Shown one piece after another: positions 23,421 through 35,700 of a stretch of DNA of 64,000 nucleotides. This DNA comes from Stenocarpella maydis (lineage: Eukaryota > Ascomycota > Sordariomycetes > Diaporthales > Diaporthaceae), in NCBI GenBank assembly GCA_002270565.1, contig NQMI01000004.1, forward strand, positions 310,001 through 374,000, given 5' to 3'. The notes beneath the pieces were generated by a model, which was not told the DNA's origin, made no database searches, and saw only the letters and a program-made list of their open reading frames with translations. The translations under genes and the position numbers were made by a program. How positions within the stretch are numbered: position 1 is the stretch's first letter; every line of letters starts with the position of its first letter.

Positions 23421-24831
23421 TTATTGAGGCGTCTGCCACACGAGATGCCTGCCCCTGATGGACCTGTCGTGCTGGAAGATTCCCAAGAGGGTGTTGTCGT
23501 CGGCCTTGAAGACGCCGGGCCAGAACGAGTTGGGCGGCTGTACGGTCTCGGCGGGCTCGTGGAAATGGATTTTCCCGTTGACCGGCGGGCCAGCGAAGAC
23601 GGCCTTGATCTTGGCGCCGCTGGGCCACGCGCGCTGGCGCTCAGGAGTGTCCTCGTCGGTCATGAAGACGACCGCGATGGAGCCATCGGCAAAGGCCTCG
23701 ATCTGGGGGCTGCCCGCGTGGCGCCCGCGGGGCGAGGGCTCGTAGACGACCTGCCTCCAGCCCCAGGTGTACCCGTCGTCGTACGACAGCACGCACTCTA
23801 CCGAGAAGCAGCGGTTGTGCCTCGTCGTCTCGAAGACCATGATGCTTACCTCGCGCCCTTGGTCCATTGTGCGCACCATGCCGGTCACTGGAAGTTTCGA
23901 GGTTAGCCAGTGAGGTTCTAGATGGCATGCAAAGACGGGAATACGCCTTCGAGGCCACATGGGGAGCGGAAGACTTCCGCCGGAACCACTTACTACCATC
24001 CCTCAACTGCTCGCCCACACCCGTGACCGCCCTGGGCTGAGACCACGTCTTCCCCTGGTCCTCGGAAGTAAGGAACATTGTGTCCTGGTCGATATGAGAC
24101 AGCTCCTGGGAGAAGGTCATCTGAATCTCGCCCCTCCTCCCGATGCGCATAAACGGCTCCCACAGGCCATTTGGCGCGGTGGGCTTCTCAGCCGCCTGCG
24201 AGAGGTAGGTCCAGTCCTTGCCGCCGTTGAAGGACTGGCACACGGTGATGCGGTACCAGCTGTGGCCGCCCCCAGGCGCAAAGTCGTGGTTCCGGAACGC
24301 CGCCAGCACCTTGGGGCGGCCGATCCCGTCGGTGGTGGGCACCTCGAGCAGGAACATGTTGTCGCAGTCCCTCGCGCAGCGGTCGACGACCCCGTGCGGG
24401 TGGAACGTCGCGCCGTTGTCGGTGCTGCGGTGCACCGCCAGCACCCGCAGCTGCACAGTTGGGTCAGCCGGGTTCGGCTCGAAGCGCGTGAATCCCAGGA
24501 GGATGGAGCCGTCAGACAGGCGGCACATGCGCGGGTAGGTCCCGCCGTCGGCGTGGAGCACATGTTCCCTCTCGAGGACTCGCCCGCGCCCGGCGTGCAT
24601 GACGCCGCCCGACTGGTGTGGCTGGCCCTGCTGGCCCTGCTGGCCCTGCTGTCCCCCGTGGGGGAGCAGGTCACCGACCCCGAGTTTCCCGGCGATCTTG
24701 TGTGCGAACTTGTCCATGTCTGGTATGAGAGGTCCAGGGTTGAGAATGAAGATGGTGGTGACCACGATCAGAATGTATGTCGCGCAGACGACTTTCCTGA
24801 CCGTCAAGTCCGAGACGCTCCGATACGCCAT
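23421..24831 (-). CDS. membrane-anchored sialidase-superfamily protein (Asp-box beta-propeller)
   Basis: Two exons (23994-24831, 23421-23887) with a 106-nt intron give 434 residues. One N-terminal hydrophobic segment (about residues 14-30) is followed by a Gly/Gln linker with GQQ repeats (about 60-70), then a propeller domain. Four Asp boxes are visible: STDNGATF (136-143), SFNGGKDW (200-207), SEDQGKTW (256-263) and SYDDGYTW (314-321). TYPRMCRLSDGSILLGF marks the first blade with an arginine in the place expected for the carboxylate-binding triad. This fold covers GH33 sialidases and GH93 exo-arabinanases; I cannot tell which from motifs alone. The single N-terminal helix could be a signal anchor, so the enzyme would face the secretory lumen or cell surface. 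The start chosen is the ATG 18 residues before the helix core; an upstream frame extension to 24924 is open but poorly protein-like. Confidence 0.82.
24622..24648. repeat. 9-nt in-frame tandem repeat in the sialidase-like gene
   Basis: Three copies of CTGGCCCTG (plus strand) code the GQQ repeats of the linker on the minus strand. The unit is a multiple of three, so copy-number change keeps the frame. Confidence 0.7.
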
Positions 24832-27800
24832 GGTGGAGCCCGCGAAAGGGGGCGGTGTTAGAGCCCATGACGTCGTTTGCACTCGACCCATCAACACCGG
24901 ACCATCGCACTTGTTCTTTGTCAACTGACACTATTCAAGAGCCTAGTAGAAATACTGTGTAGTCTCTGGACTGGTGGTAAAGAATGGCAGTCCATCATGG
25001 CGTACAGGCCACCTTGCCTATTTATTGTTTGTTGTCTGGTTAGGTCCAACGGGACTGCCTCTCCCGTCCATCTGCAGGTCCCCACCCTCTAGCGTTGCCC
25101 TCAACCGCGGCGAAGGTCTCAAACGGAAGGTAATATATCTGAAGATTATCAGGAACGGCCACCGTCAGCGCGGAAGAATTGCGTGGCGGATATTCAAGGC
25201 TATCTACTGTATCACAATCGTCGTCCCACCTCGAGCCCTCGAACCTATCTGGCCCGCAGTCTTGAGGCAACCTTTTCTGGAGCAAGCCCCGGAGAAAAGC
25301 TTTCCAGTAGCGTAACGGTGGACGGTAGCAATGGGCACTTGTTGTGCCCCTTCCGGCCCAGAACCTGAGTATGGTAAAAAAAAAAAAGAAAGGAGAAGAA
25401 AAAAAAAAGAATCCCAAGCAGTCAGAAGCACACAGGATTTTTGCAGCCAGCATCATATGGGTATCCAAGCTCACATACGCATAGAGGCATCAAGGCAAGG
25501 AAACAGCTTTCAGCTGACATGGTCAGCCACGGCAGGACGGCGTTGTGCAAAGCCAGTCGTCAGTCTTCAGTCGATGGGCGATTTTGTGACGAGGAATCGG
25601 TGATGCCGCGTCTCCTATCTGATCCAAAGTGCGCATCTTGGAGCTTCAATGGGCTCGTTCCCCTACGGTTAGCGAGACACGGGCCCGAGAATCGACAGGA
25701 GAGCGACTTGGATGCAGTAGGTGATAATCCGTGAGGATCGTCGGTCAGTTCCGGTGAGGTTGGTGATCCGGACAGCCCTTAGAAAACCCATGTGCGTCGC
25801 AGTGTCCGCGTATTGTGAGATGCTCACGAAAATGGCAGCGACCATTGTGACGTGGGAAAGACAGCCTGGTTCGAAGCGGCTGCTTCTTCCCACCGGCTAT
25901 GAATGATCAACACAGCTTCTGAGTTGTCATCGTCTTGTGGGGGATGGTCCACTGAGAGTCGGAGATGAGTCTCGTGGCAGCTTGATGAGGATATGTCTCT
26001 TGATTGTCGAGCCCCACTCTTTTCCGATCAGATGTGGGCCTGCGACTTGTGCAAATGAATGCTGTCGTCAACCAGGCCGTTGCCAGGAATCACAGCATCT
26101 TCCTTGGGTGGGGAGACCATCTATGGTGGGCAGTCGACCTTGAAACAGCAGCCACCTCCGTACGGAGCTCTCTCTCAAGCACACTATCGTCCGCCCTGGT
26201 CACTGGCGTGGAAGCCAGTATGCGGTGCCGCATCCGGCAGCACAGGACTAGAAATCGGATGGTTATACGATATGCTTGCCCACATCAAGTGAAGCCTCTA
26301 TCGACCGTGGGACGGATCTGGCCGGAGCTGTGGGTTGTGGTGCGACATATTCTCTGATGTGACTCGATGTGCTCTTCTCGCCCGCGTAATCCCCGATGCA
26401 GGTCCCTGGTGCAGGAAATACGACGGGCTAGCTGACTGCTGCCGCGCAATTGAATTGTTATACAGTATTCCCGCCAGAACTGGGCGGACAGATGAGCATC
26501 TTGGGCTGTGGGTACTGCGTGGCCCCTCTGGGGCGTTCTGGCTCTTAACGGGACACACAAGAGGTGGTAAGCAGAGGGGAGCTGGTTGACCAGAGGAACT
26601 CGGACAATAACGCAGGGGACATCTGGATCTATTCTCTTTTAAGCTGGTGGCGTGGGCCTTTGCCTTGGGTACCAGGTAGTGTAGGTACCGATGTATTGTG
26701 GGCCCCTTGGGTGTGCCTCCCGTCTGGGGAAGCGGGGAAGCAGAAACGCTAATCGACCCACCCGGATCCTGCTGTAAGTCCAGAAGGGTAAGTGGTCTTT
26801 TGCTGCTTGTTATAGGGGGGAGGGAGGGAGTCAGAGCTGGCTGTGAGGTCAATCCTCACTGCTCAAAAGAAAACAGTGCTGGAGTCCTCTCAGAACGCTG
26901 TCCAGCCCTCTGGATGAGCATACAGTGCTGCTCAGTGACGCGACAGCACCCTTCAGCGGCAGGCTACAGCACCTGGTCAGGCCATGTTAGGTCCCTTCTG
27001 GCGCCACGGGGGGCCGTGTTGCAGCGGATGGGCATGCACTGACACGTCCCGGACATCACCCGCCCGGTCTTGATTGGGCAGGCCCGGTCGTGGAGCAGGC
27101 ATGTTGCTGCGACACGAACCCCGCTTGGCTGGGTCGATTGGTCTGGGGAAGGACGGCTGACTCTCCTGACATCTGGGGCCTCTGAGGAGGAAGACAGAGA
27201 GATAGCACGGCGAGACGGGAGGGCCAGCAGCAGCAAGCAGTCTTGATTGTTGGAGTACCTAGGTAGAGATGATGCTTGCCTTGGACGTGACCAGCTGACC
27301 ACCCAACCCTTGCCAGGTGTTCTACGGACGCAATAAGAGGGCCAATATCCTGCCATCCTCATTTATGCATCCTCATCTCTTCCTCCTGTCACACACAAGA
27401 TCCGATCAGTTAGTTAGTGAGTGCATCTTGCGGATTGCCCAGTTCGACCCGCCTTCCATCGTAGAATATTAGAGCACAGACGAGAAGAGAGGAGCTGTTA
27501 CTGGAAACCCCAAGGCAAGTTGCCCCCTCCCCCATACCATCCGGCCCCCTCTTCTGAGCTCCCTTCCCCTCATGTTCGCTTGGGCTCGTCCACGCTCGTC
27601 AAGAATCCATCAATTAGGTCCATCAGACACTAATCTATGAACGGGTTTATTCATCACGATATCAACTTCAAGTTAAACCTCAACATACTTTACAGCTCCA
27701 TCTAACACACAGAAACAGTCTTGCCATCTCTCTCTCTCTCTCTCTCTCCAACACCAACAAATCGCTGGGCAACCACACCAAGCAACCCAACAACACACCA

Positions 27801-27839
27801 CCACCAGCTTCCCAAAAACACACACAGAAAACCCCCAAC
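24832..27839. other. 3-kb intergenic region
   Basis: No gene recognised. It contains an A-rich run at 25376-25410, one exact TACCTAGGTA at 27256-27265, and a CT microsatellite at about 27727-27748 in the leader of the 114-aa gene. Confidence 0.4.
27256..27265. repeat. TACCTAGGTA palindrome
   Basis: Exact intergenic copy of the same 10-bp palindrome. Confidence 0.7.
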
Positions 27840-28184
27840 ATGCCCGTCCGCATCCCCGCCGCTCGCTCAACAGAGCTCCTCACCTTCGCCGGCGCCGGCG
27901 CCTTCGTCCTGACACCGCTGTACATGCTCATGCCAGGCGCCACCGAGCGCATGGCCACCCAGACCGCCCGCTGGGCCCCGAGGTGGGAGCGCAACATCAG
28001 CTACTTCGTCACCCCCGTCGAGCGTACCACCCAGCGCATCGCCGTCCCCGTTGAGCGCACCGTCAAGCGCATCGACAGCCGCCTGCCCCTCGGCTCTGTC
28101 GCGAGGGGCGTCGACGGCCGCATCAGGCGCGGCATCGACCGTGCAGGCCGCATGGTGGGCTGGGCCCCTCCCAGGAGGGCTTGA
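27840..28184 (+). CDS. small membrane protein, 114 aa, unknown function
   Basis: A single-exon frame starts at ATG 27840, preceded by a CT- and CA-rich leader with a good purine context (CAACATGCC). The N-terminus holds one hydrophobic segment (about residues 12-30, LLTFAGAGAFVLTPLYMLM). After it come two copies of an 11-residue motif, TPVERTTQRIA and VPVERTVKRID (about 57-78), then an Arg/Gly-rich tail (RGVDGRIRRGIDRAGRMVG). The second half is strongly basic and could form amphipathic helices. GC-rich codon choice resembles the confident genes nearby. I have no family name for it; mitochondrial or membrane location is inference from the composition. Confidence 0.65.
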   Translation: MPVRIPAARSTELLTFAGAGAFVLTPLYMLMPGATERMATQTARWAPRWERNISYFVTPVERTTQRIAVPVERTVKRIDSRLPLGSVARGVDGRIRRGIDRAGRMVGWAPPRRA

Positions 28185-29535
28185 GTTTCTCGGCTAGAGG
28201 AAAGGGGAGATCAAGGGCGTGTCATGGAGTTTGGGGCGTCGCTTCTCATGAAGGCTGCATTTAGGAAATCGGGAGCGCGTGGTTGAGACTATGTCAATGT
28301 GCGCAGTGGGCATCGGCGAGGGAGAGCAGCTGACCCTCCTCGAAAGCTAATGGGTTTCCACCCTGTGGCAGTTCCGGCCTTGTACTTGGAACTACACCTT
28401 GCTGTTGCGAACATCGAGTTTCGGACAGAAATATAGCTAGCACAAAATTCAATAACGTCAAACTTGCTTTTTTCCCCTCCTGCCTTTCTTTTCACCACTC
28501 CTTCGTCTTCTTGCTTTCGAAGCATGCCACGTACACATACTGTACACCCCATTGCCTTTGGCGAGCACGTTATTCACCAATCAAGGGACTTGACGTGCTC
28601 TTCCTATCCTGGTTGTTGACACGAACCCATATACTGCTAGGCAATACGGGCCGATTGGTCAGTGCCCAATAGCCAGTTGAGCCAAAAGACTAGAATCTCC
28701 AACCAACGGGCTGGAATTCCCAAGCAGTATATGGAGACCGTCCCGTCACAGTTGTTATTCGGCTCACCTAGGACAGAAAAGGCGGGCACCGCCACAGTTG
28801 TCATTTCACTCGTCCTGTCCGAGACTTGTCTGCAGCACAATGCTTCCACGCGACATGATTATAAGCAAAAAGGCTGTCGAGGAGCCAAGTGAGATTACAA
28901 CCCTATCAACAAACCAATACCTTCATGTTCGCCGCGCCAGTGAAGCTCAAGCCAACGGGTCAGTCGCCAGTACAGGTACAATAGCCCACAAACCCCACCA
29001 TCCTCGCTCTTGGCCTATTCTCCCTTAGAGCATACTCGTACAATACTGCTGCCTCCAAGCGAGCCTGTTGCGGGAGGCAGTGATAGATGGTTGGAGATGC
29101 GCGAGTCCAGAAGGAAACCCAAACCCTAACGGACCGACGCCTTCGGCCTCCTGTGCGAGACCCGACAATTGAATGAATTCCACGGTGCAACAACATATCG
29201 CGGGCAGACACAAAGGACTCCACCACACCAAATCCCAAGTACAACGGCCAAATTTCCTTCCTATTGACCATGTATCCGAGACACCCGAAACGGAGAAAAA
29301 AAAATTGCCCTTTCCCAGCCGAGATGTCCTCCGAGAACGCCATAGTGGGTACGCCAGCCAAACAACACAGGAAAAACACACCGTGGTCTCTGCCAAACGA
29401 GACCCCTAGATATAATTTCGCGCGGAGAAAACGCTAGAATCGAGAGAATCGCTTATTTGGGGGCAGGAGCCCTACGACCGTCAGAAAATTTAAGATTCTG
29501 GTACCAAGGCCGCAATCGCAAGGTGAGGGACGAAC
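28185..29535. other. convergent intergenic region
   Basis: It lies between the 3' ends of the 114-aa gene and the Zn2Cys6 gene. No gene is seen; frames on the minus strand 28960-29396 have no motif. Confidence 0.45.
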
Positions 29536-32500
29536 TCACACTCCGCCTCCCATGAAAGCTGCAAGATCGTCCAGCTCCAGCAGTTGTCGCTCAAAGGCCG
29601 CACACAGTTCAACTGGCGTCATGTCGACTCCAGAACCACTGCTGTCCTTGGCAGGTGGAGGGGCCGATCCTGAGCCACCAGCGTTCGACCCGTTGGATGC
29701 GGGAACTGGGGAGTCGGGCTTGTACTCCGGCTTGACGTCCTGGGGAGCAGTCGGAGGGGATGCCAGACCAGCAGGTGTGGTGCCACCAGCAGAGCCTCCG
29801 TTGATAGTGGTGACTCCGGATGGGCGAGGCCTCGGGGGCTCGCTGTCGCGGCTGTCCATAGGCGCAGGGGGTGCAGCCTGCGGGAGGTCCGTGGACGACG
29901 CACGTGGGGCGCCATCTTGAGGTGCACCCTGGGAGGCGCCCGAGAACGGCGCCTGTTCGTAGTCCATGGGTTCATGGTGGGCATCAGCACGGCTCACTCT
30001 CTCGTCCTTAACCGATGGCGAGCGCTGGATCTGCATGCGACCGTCCTCGCTCACCCTCTCCTGCTCATCTCCAATGTTGATGTCGTTCAGGACTCGGCTC
30101 ATAACGCTCAAGTGACGGTGCCATGGCGAGACCAGGTTCCAGGACTCAGCTCCATCCTTCATGAGATGAAGGCACTTGTCCACCATTAGGTGGATCGAGT
30201 CGTGCGTGTGAGGCGGTGAAAGGCCCTTGAGGGCAAGGTACGCCACGGTTGACCCAGCAGTAAAGCCGGAGAATAGCATGAATATCGGCAGGCAGCATAC
30301 CGCCGCAGGCTCAGTGGCCCTCTCGAGGGCTGTGAGCATGGATATGATGCTGTGAGAAGATTCCAGAATGCGCTCGACATATTGCATCTGGCTCTGGCTG
30401 GACATGCGCCACCCGTCCATGCTAAAGTTCTCCGAAGTGACGATCTGCAGTATACGACGGCGATTGATGAAGATGGCCGCGCAGTGCAGGAGAAGATGTA
30501 TCATAGCATATGTGACGCCACTACCCATCGTGATATGCAGTTCCATCTGACCTGGTCTGTCGGCGAACGGATGAGGCAGGTTGGCCCGGACCTGGGCGAC
30601 CTTGACCTCGAGCATCTGGCACTGCTCCTCGCTGAAAGTATCGAGTGTCGTTGTGGTCATCATCTCCACGACCATGCGCCACGCCTCAGTGGCCAAGACG
30701 ATGTGCCCAAACTCGCCGACCGGGGACATGATGGCGGAGTTAGGAGCAGCGGGAGGAGCGCTCCCGTCCAGCGTCCGAACGTACACCGGATTCCCGAAGT
30801 TGAAGTTCGTATCTTCGCACGGGAGCGCCACATCCTTGACGTCGAGTGCGGAAAGCGCGGGGAACCGCCCAGGACTGCTAGTCAAGAAGCAGTCAAGGAT
30901 GTAGATGAGCCACAGCGTCCGACGGAATGACTCCTCCTGGAGGAACCGGTCCGGGTCGGTCGAATGGCCGTTGGAATGAACGACACGGTACATCTGGGCC
31001 ATGCGAGCAGCTTGGCCGAGGTAAATGTACGCGCGCACAGCGCTCCTGGAACCCCACTCGTGGATGACCATCAAGCAGAGAGCCTGAATATCCGCGAGCG
31101 TGGGATGGTCCAGCGACAGCCAGATGAAGTTGCTGGCCTTGAGGCCGAAATGCTCAGCCGCCTGCGAAGAGCCCTGGCCCCTGCCGAAGCGCTGGATGAG
31201 GACCGGCGAGTGTCTGTCAGAAGCGGTGGATGTCAGCAAATCGGAGTGGGCCCCGGTCGGGCAGGGAAACGTACCGAGCAGCGGTGCACAGGAGTGCATT
31301 GACCATGACGCTGTCGACGCCATTGTTCCTGAGGGACTGAATGAATGACGGCCTGTGGAAGGCGACGCATGCCGGTAGGACCTTGTTGATGACCCTCTCA
31401 CACTGCTCAAGCATGTCCGGGCCGAGCCTGTTTGGATTTGATGTTAGTGACCACGGGTGCCAAGCATGATGAGCGCGCGGCCGAGGGAGGGGGGGGGGAA
31501 AGATGGCAGTGGCAATTGGCCTTTGCAGATGGGACTGTTCGAATGCCGGCCACACAGTCTCGGGTTGCGTCGTTGGGTGTGCGGGCCACAGCGGAGACCA
31601 TCACCATGTGGTCGTACCCTAGTGAATGACGCGTGGCAGAGTGGACGTAGACAGCAACCAAAGTCCAGCTCGTAGCCGCGGCCGGTGGCCACCGGGCCTT
31701 GTCCGGCAGGGACAGGGCGCGGGAAAAGTGGAGATGGGCCGTGCACATAGGCTGGCTACTCCCGTGCCAGGGAGGGTGGTCTTGTGGGAGACTGGCCCGG
31801 AGCATGAAGTGTCGGAGCTATGACCTCCAGGGATGGGGGGTGGATTCTTGTATACGGGATGCCGGGACTGGCGGCTCGCCTGGGGCCCCAGTTCCAGCAG
31901 GGGAAAGTTGGGAAATGAGATTGAGGTTGGTGCCAGCCGGAGAAGACACGGGTGCAGGAGTGCACCCCGATATGGTGCATCATCTCGGATCCCTTGGACC
32001 TCGGGAGATGCTGTGGATGACGCCGAGGGTGATGAATGAAAACGCAAAGCAGATCAGAACGATCTGTGTGTCTGCGTGCCTGTGCGGGAGAGAGAGAGAG
32101 AGAGAGTGTGTGTGTGTGTGCGTATTGTGCGAGGGTGTGAGGGTGTGAGGGTGAGTGGCGTGGCACCCGAAAATAGCCAGCGCGGCGGAGAGGAGCCGAG
32201 CTGAGCAGAGCTGAGGGTAGACCCAGGTGCATGCGCAAGCAGGTCATGGAAGAGCCCGGCGGCGGCGGCGGATGCGACGCAAGGGATGCATGCGAGCCGG
32301 TAGCCTCGACATGACACACGCAACAAACATCTCCCTGACGCATGGTCACAGGACAAAATGAAAGGGAAAGTGACGGCAGAAAATGCACAAGCAGAGCCAA
32401 CAAGTAAAAAAAAGGCAGACGTACTTTTCGGTCGCAGGCGCCGAGTTACGCGAGGCGACTGTGGTCGGGTGGGCAGAGCCGTGGCGCTCGCCGGTGGCAG

Positions 32501-32732
32501 CTCCGGATGCTCGCTCGCTGGGCAGGGACTCGCGTGCGCGGGCAGCGCGCGCAGGAGAGACGCCGTGTCCACCATGGCTCATGGACTCGGACGGCAGATA
32601 GCACTCGTGCATCCCCTTGGAGCAGTTCTTGCAGGGAGCGCGCCCGTTTTCGTAGACGCATTTGGTCTTGCCCTTGCGGCAGCGCACACAGGCGCCGCCG
32701 GCTCTGAGGGCGGTGGCGCGGACAGCCGACAT
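29536..32732 (-). CDS. Zn2Cys6 transcription factor with fungal-specific TF domain
   Basis: Three exons (32425-32732, 31275-31427, 29536-31213) join in phase 2 twice, giving 712 residues. The zinc cluster is at the N-terminus with cysteines at residues 15, 18, 25, 34, 37 and 44 (CVRCRKGKTKC...CKNCSKGMHEC), spacing C2C6C8C2C6C. The second exon starts LGPDMLEQCERVINKVLPACVAFHRPSF and continues over a 61-nt intron into ARHSPVLIQRFG. Conserved blocks of the middle homology domain follow: HPTLADIQALCLMVIHEWG, RAYIYLGQAARMAQMYR and EESFRRTLWLIYILDCF. The last 150 residues are Pro/Ser/Gly-rich and disordered, likely an activation or regulatory tail. The first intron is 997 nt, about ten times the local norm. 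Targets are unknown. Confidence 0.9.
31428..32424 (-). other. unusually long intron 1 of the Zn2Cys6 gene
   Basis: The donor GTACGT follows GCGACCGAAAA, and the acceptor CAAACAG precedes the exon starting LGPDML, with a CACTAAC branch site close by. Inside are a GA/GT microsatellite (about 32091-32120) and a G9 run near 31491. Several open frames cross it but none looks like an extra exon. Confidence 0.65.
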
Positions 32733-35700
32733 GCTGCCTGCGTCTGGAGGGCCGGGTTAGGCGAGAGGTTATGCGATGAGCCGCGACGCACTCAAGGGGG
32801 TTTGACGATGTGCTCGCAGGTGGGTCGCAGGCTGTGCTGAGGAGCCAGCTGCCCTCGTCGGTCGAGTCTGTGATGTTGTTGCTGCTGTTGTTGTGGTGTG
32901 TATCGCTGCCGACAAGATGTCGCTGGTTGGTTCGGAGATCCGGGGCACAAGAGGCGCCAGAGTCCGGGTCTTTGAGCCCCGACGGGATGGGATGCGACTT
33001 CAGGTTCCTGGAAGCGGCAGGTGGAGGGGTGGGCCGACCAGAAACAAGCAGGAGAGAAGGGAGGACGGAGGAAAAGAGAGACTGAGCAGCTCGGGAGAAG
33101 AGAGAAGGGGAGGAAGAGACGGCAGCCCAAGGGGATGGATGACAATGGGCAGGATTTTTGCTCGCACGGAACGGCGAGACAAGATGGTGGCTTTTTTCGG
33201 GGCGGTCGGTCAATGGGGAGGGGAGGGGGGACGGAGGGCAGGGGCAGGGCAGGGCAGGGGGCTGGCTGGCTGGACGGAACTGGGGAATACGGAAGGGTGA
33301 GTGAGTGAGCGAGCGAGTTGGGTTGCAGGTGGGCTGAGGGATGGATGATGGGTGGATGGTTGGATGGGTGGGAAGAAGACAAGGCGCATGCCTCACAGGC
33401 ATCCGAGATTCATGGGCACCTTCATGGACCGACCGGTGGGCTGACTGGGCGGATTTGGGGTGGGCGTGGCAGGGAGCCCAAAGAGCGCGCTACGGTGTCC
33501 GTCGTCCCGAGGGCAGCAGCTTCCCTGGAGGGTGCTGGTGGCAGGTGGCAGGTGCTGGGGGCAGAAATACCGGCGTGCGCTCATTTCCCGGCCGGAGCAC
33601 CGAACGAGAACGCTGGGCCTCGTCTCGTCTCCTTATAGCCAGCACCAAGGGGGGCCGAGGCGTAAGACGGTCTCGCGGCGGGCCAGACCTAATACACGGT
33701 CCGTCAGACAGCAAGCAACCTGGAAGAAAGCAATAAATGCCACCTCGTGTGCACCAGGCCAGCAGTCTTCTTTCTGCCGCTGCAGAGCGCGGAAACGGGC
33801 AGGGGCGAGGGCTGCCTCCAGGTCGAGGACAGCAGGCACGGCAACCGGCTGGGAAGGGACAGGCTGGGGACCGGGCTATCGGGGGCAGGGGTCCTGGGTA
33901 CGTAGCCTGGGCGCAGGGCGAGGGCGCGGTCGAGGTCGGGCTCGGGCCTGGCCCAAGCCTGGGCTGGACTGACTGACTGACTGCCTCTGCTCCTTTTTCT
34001 GTGGGTCGCCCGACCCGCCATCCCAGCCCGCCTCTCCAGCCATATCCATCACCACACTACCTAGTTACACTAGATACCTCGGTGAGCCGGCCGACATAGC
34101 CTTCCTGCGATGGTGTATATGGTATACGCATCGTTCAACTGACGATGGCGAAATAGTGCACATACCACTCCCTTCGCACCTCGGTTGCCCATTGAGGTTT
34201 CGCCACTAGACGGATGGGTATTGTACAATACCTGATCCCCGACGTAGTCGGCTCAGTACATGGTGGATACCTAGCCGGCCATGCCCACCCCATACAGTGT
34301 CTAGGTACCTGTGCTGTGCCTCGCCGTGCCTCACGGTCAAGGGCAAAAAACGTCAGTCACGTCTCTTTCTGGTGAGCATGACGACGGAGCTGACAGAAAC
34401 AGCCACTGCCGTCTGGTCTCCTCCCTCCCGTCCCTTTCTATATGCGGCCATGCTACTGCTGCTGCTGCTGCTGATGCTGCTCTTTCTTCTGCAGCTCGGT
34501 GGCAGCGTGAGGCAGTGCCCAGGTCTCAAAGTCAGGCCGGGCCAGGTCCGCTGTCCTGAGGTTTCCTTCTCGCTCCGCCCTCCCATTCCGCCTCGACATC
34601 ATCCTGCATACTACCTGCCTAGGTAGGTATGTAGGTGCTTTATTCTTCCTGTCAGGTACGTACCGAAGTACATATCTTGCCCCTGTCAGGCTTCAGCCTG
34701 TCTGCCCGTTAGTGCTGCCACCCACCATCCATCTGTCGTGTCTTGGGTCGCCAACAGCAACTCGGATAGACAGCCAAACAGAACAGAAAACAAAAACGGG
34801 CGGATACGAGAAGCACGGTGCAATGGCTACCCCCTGGCGAGATGAGAATAGGCGACCGGTCTAGACGGGGGCTATTACTGTCAAGACGAGGTGCCGAGTA
34901 CGCGACATGATGATCGCTGGCAAGTCGGGTCGGCCCAGTCGGTGCCAGTTCTCTCCCTCGGGTTTCAACCTGCGCTGTTGGCTGGAGCCACCCGTCCGCG
35001 ATCCCCGTCGCAGTCCCCGTCTGCTCCCCCCTCCCGTTCCACCGTCACGCCGCCGCGCGACACTCGACAGCCCCATCGGTTCTGTTGTCAAATACAACGA
35101 GTGCCCACGTTTCCGACTCTTTCGTTTTAGTACCGATCCTGCGTACGTGCTGGCCGCCACCCAGTCCAGCCAGATCGTGTCGAGGCTTGCCAAGAACCGA
35201 GCATACAGTACGTTCAAGGCTTCACGTCGCGCGAGCAACCAACAACCTGCCAGAAGGCTGACGGACAGACGGACAGACGGACAGACGGGCTTTCCAACCT
35301 TGGAGGGCTTCATCACCCGTGTCCTGTGCCCCCGCCCCCCCCCCCGGTACATGGCCTCACCCAGGCTCATAGTCTCATGCTCGCAGCCACACCAACAGCA
35401 CGCCAAATAAATAGACCACGTTACATCCACGGGTCGTTATTACAGTACCAAGCTTGTTGCCGCCGGAGCCGTGGTGCCGCTCCAAATTTCACACCGGCCA
35501 CAGATCCGTTTCTTCCTGTGTTTCACATGGCCCCAAGTTGCTCCGATTTGTTCGCCCACCGGCCCCAACAGGCCACACGATGAGACGTCACCGCACTGGC
35601 ACCGCACTGTAGGCTGCAAGCGGCGGGCCCTCGGGAGCTAGTGGAGCCGCCGAATGAGGGCGCAGACGACGCGCGACTCGCTCGCTCCCTGATCAGCCTG

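Noticed and set aside
29552..31302. Long plus-strand frames across the Zn2Cys6 gene
   Set aside because: They are antisense shadows of the GC-rich coding exon; the minus strand carries the family motifs.
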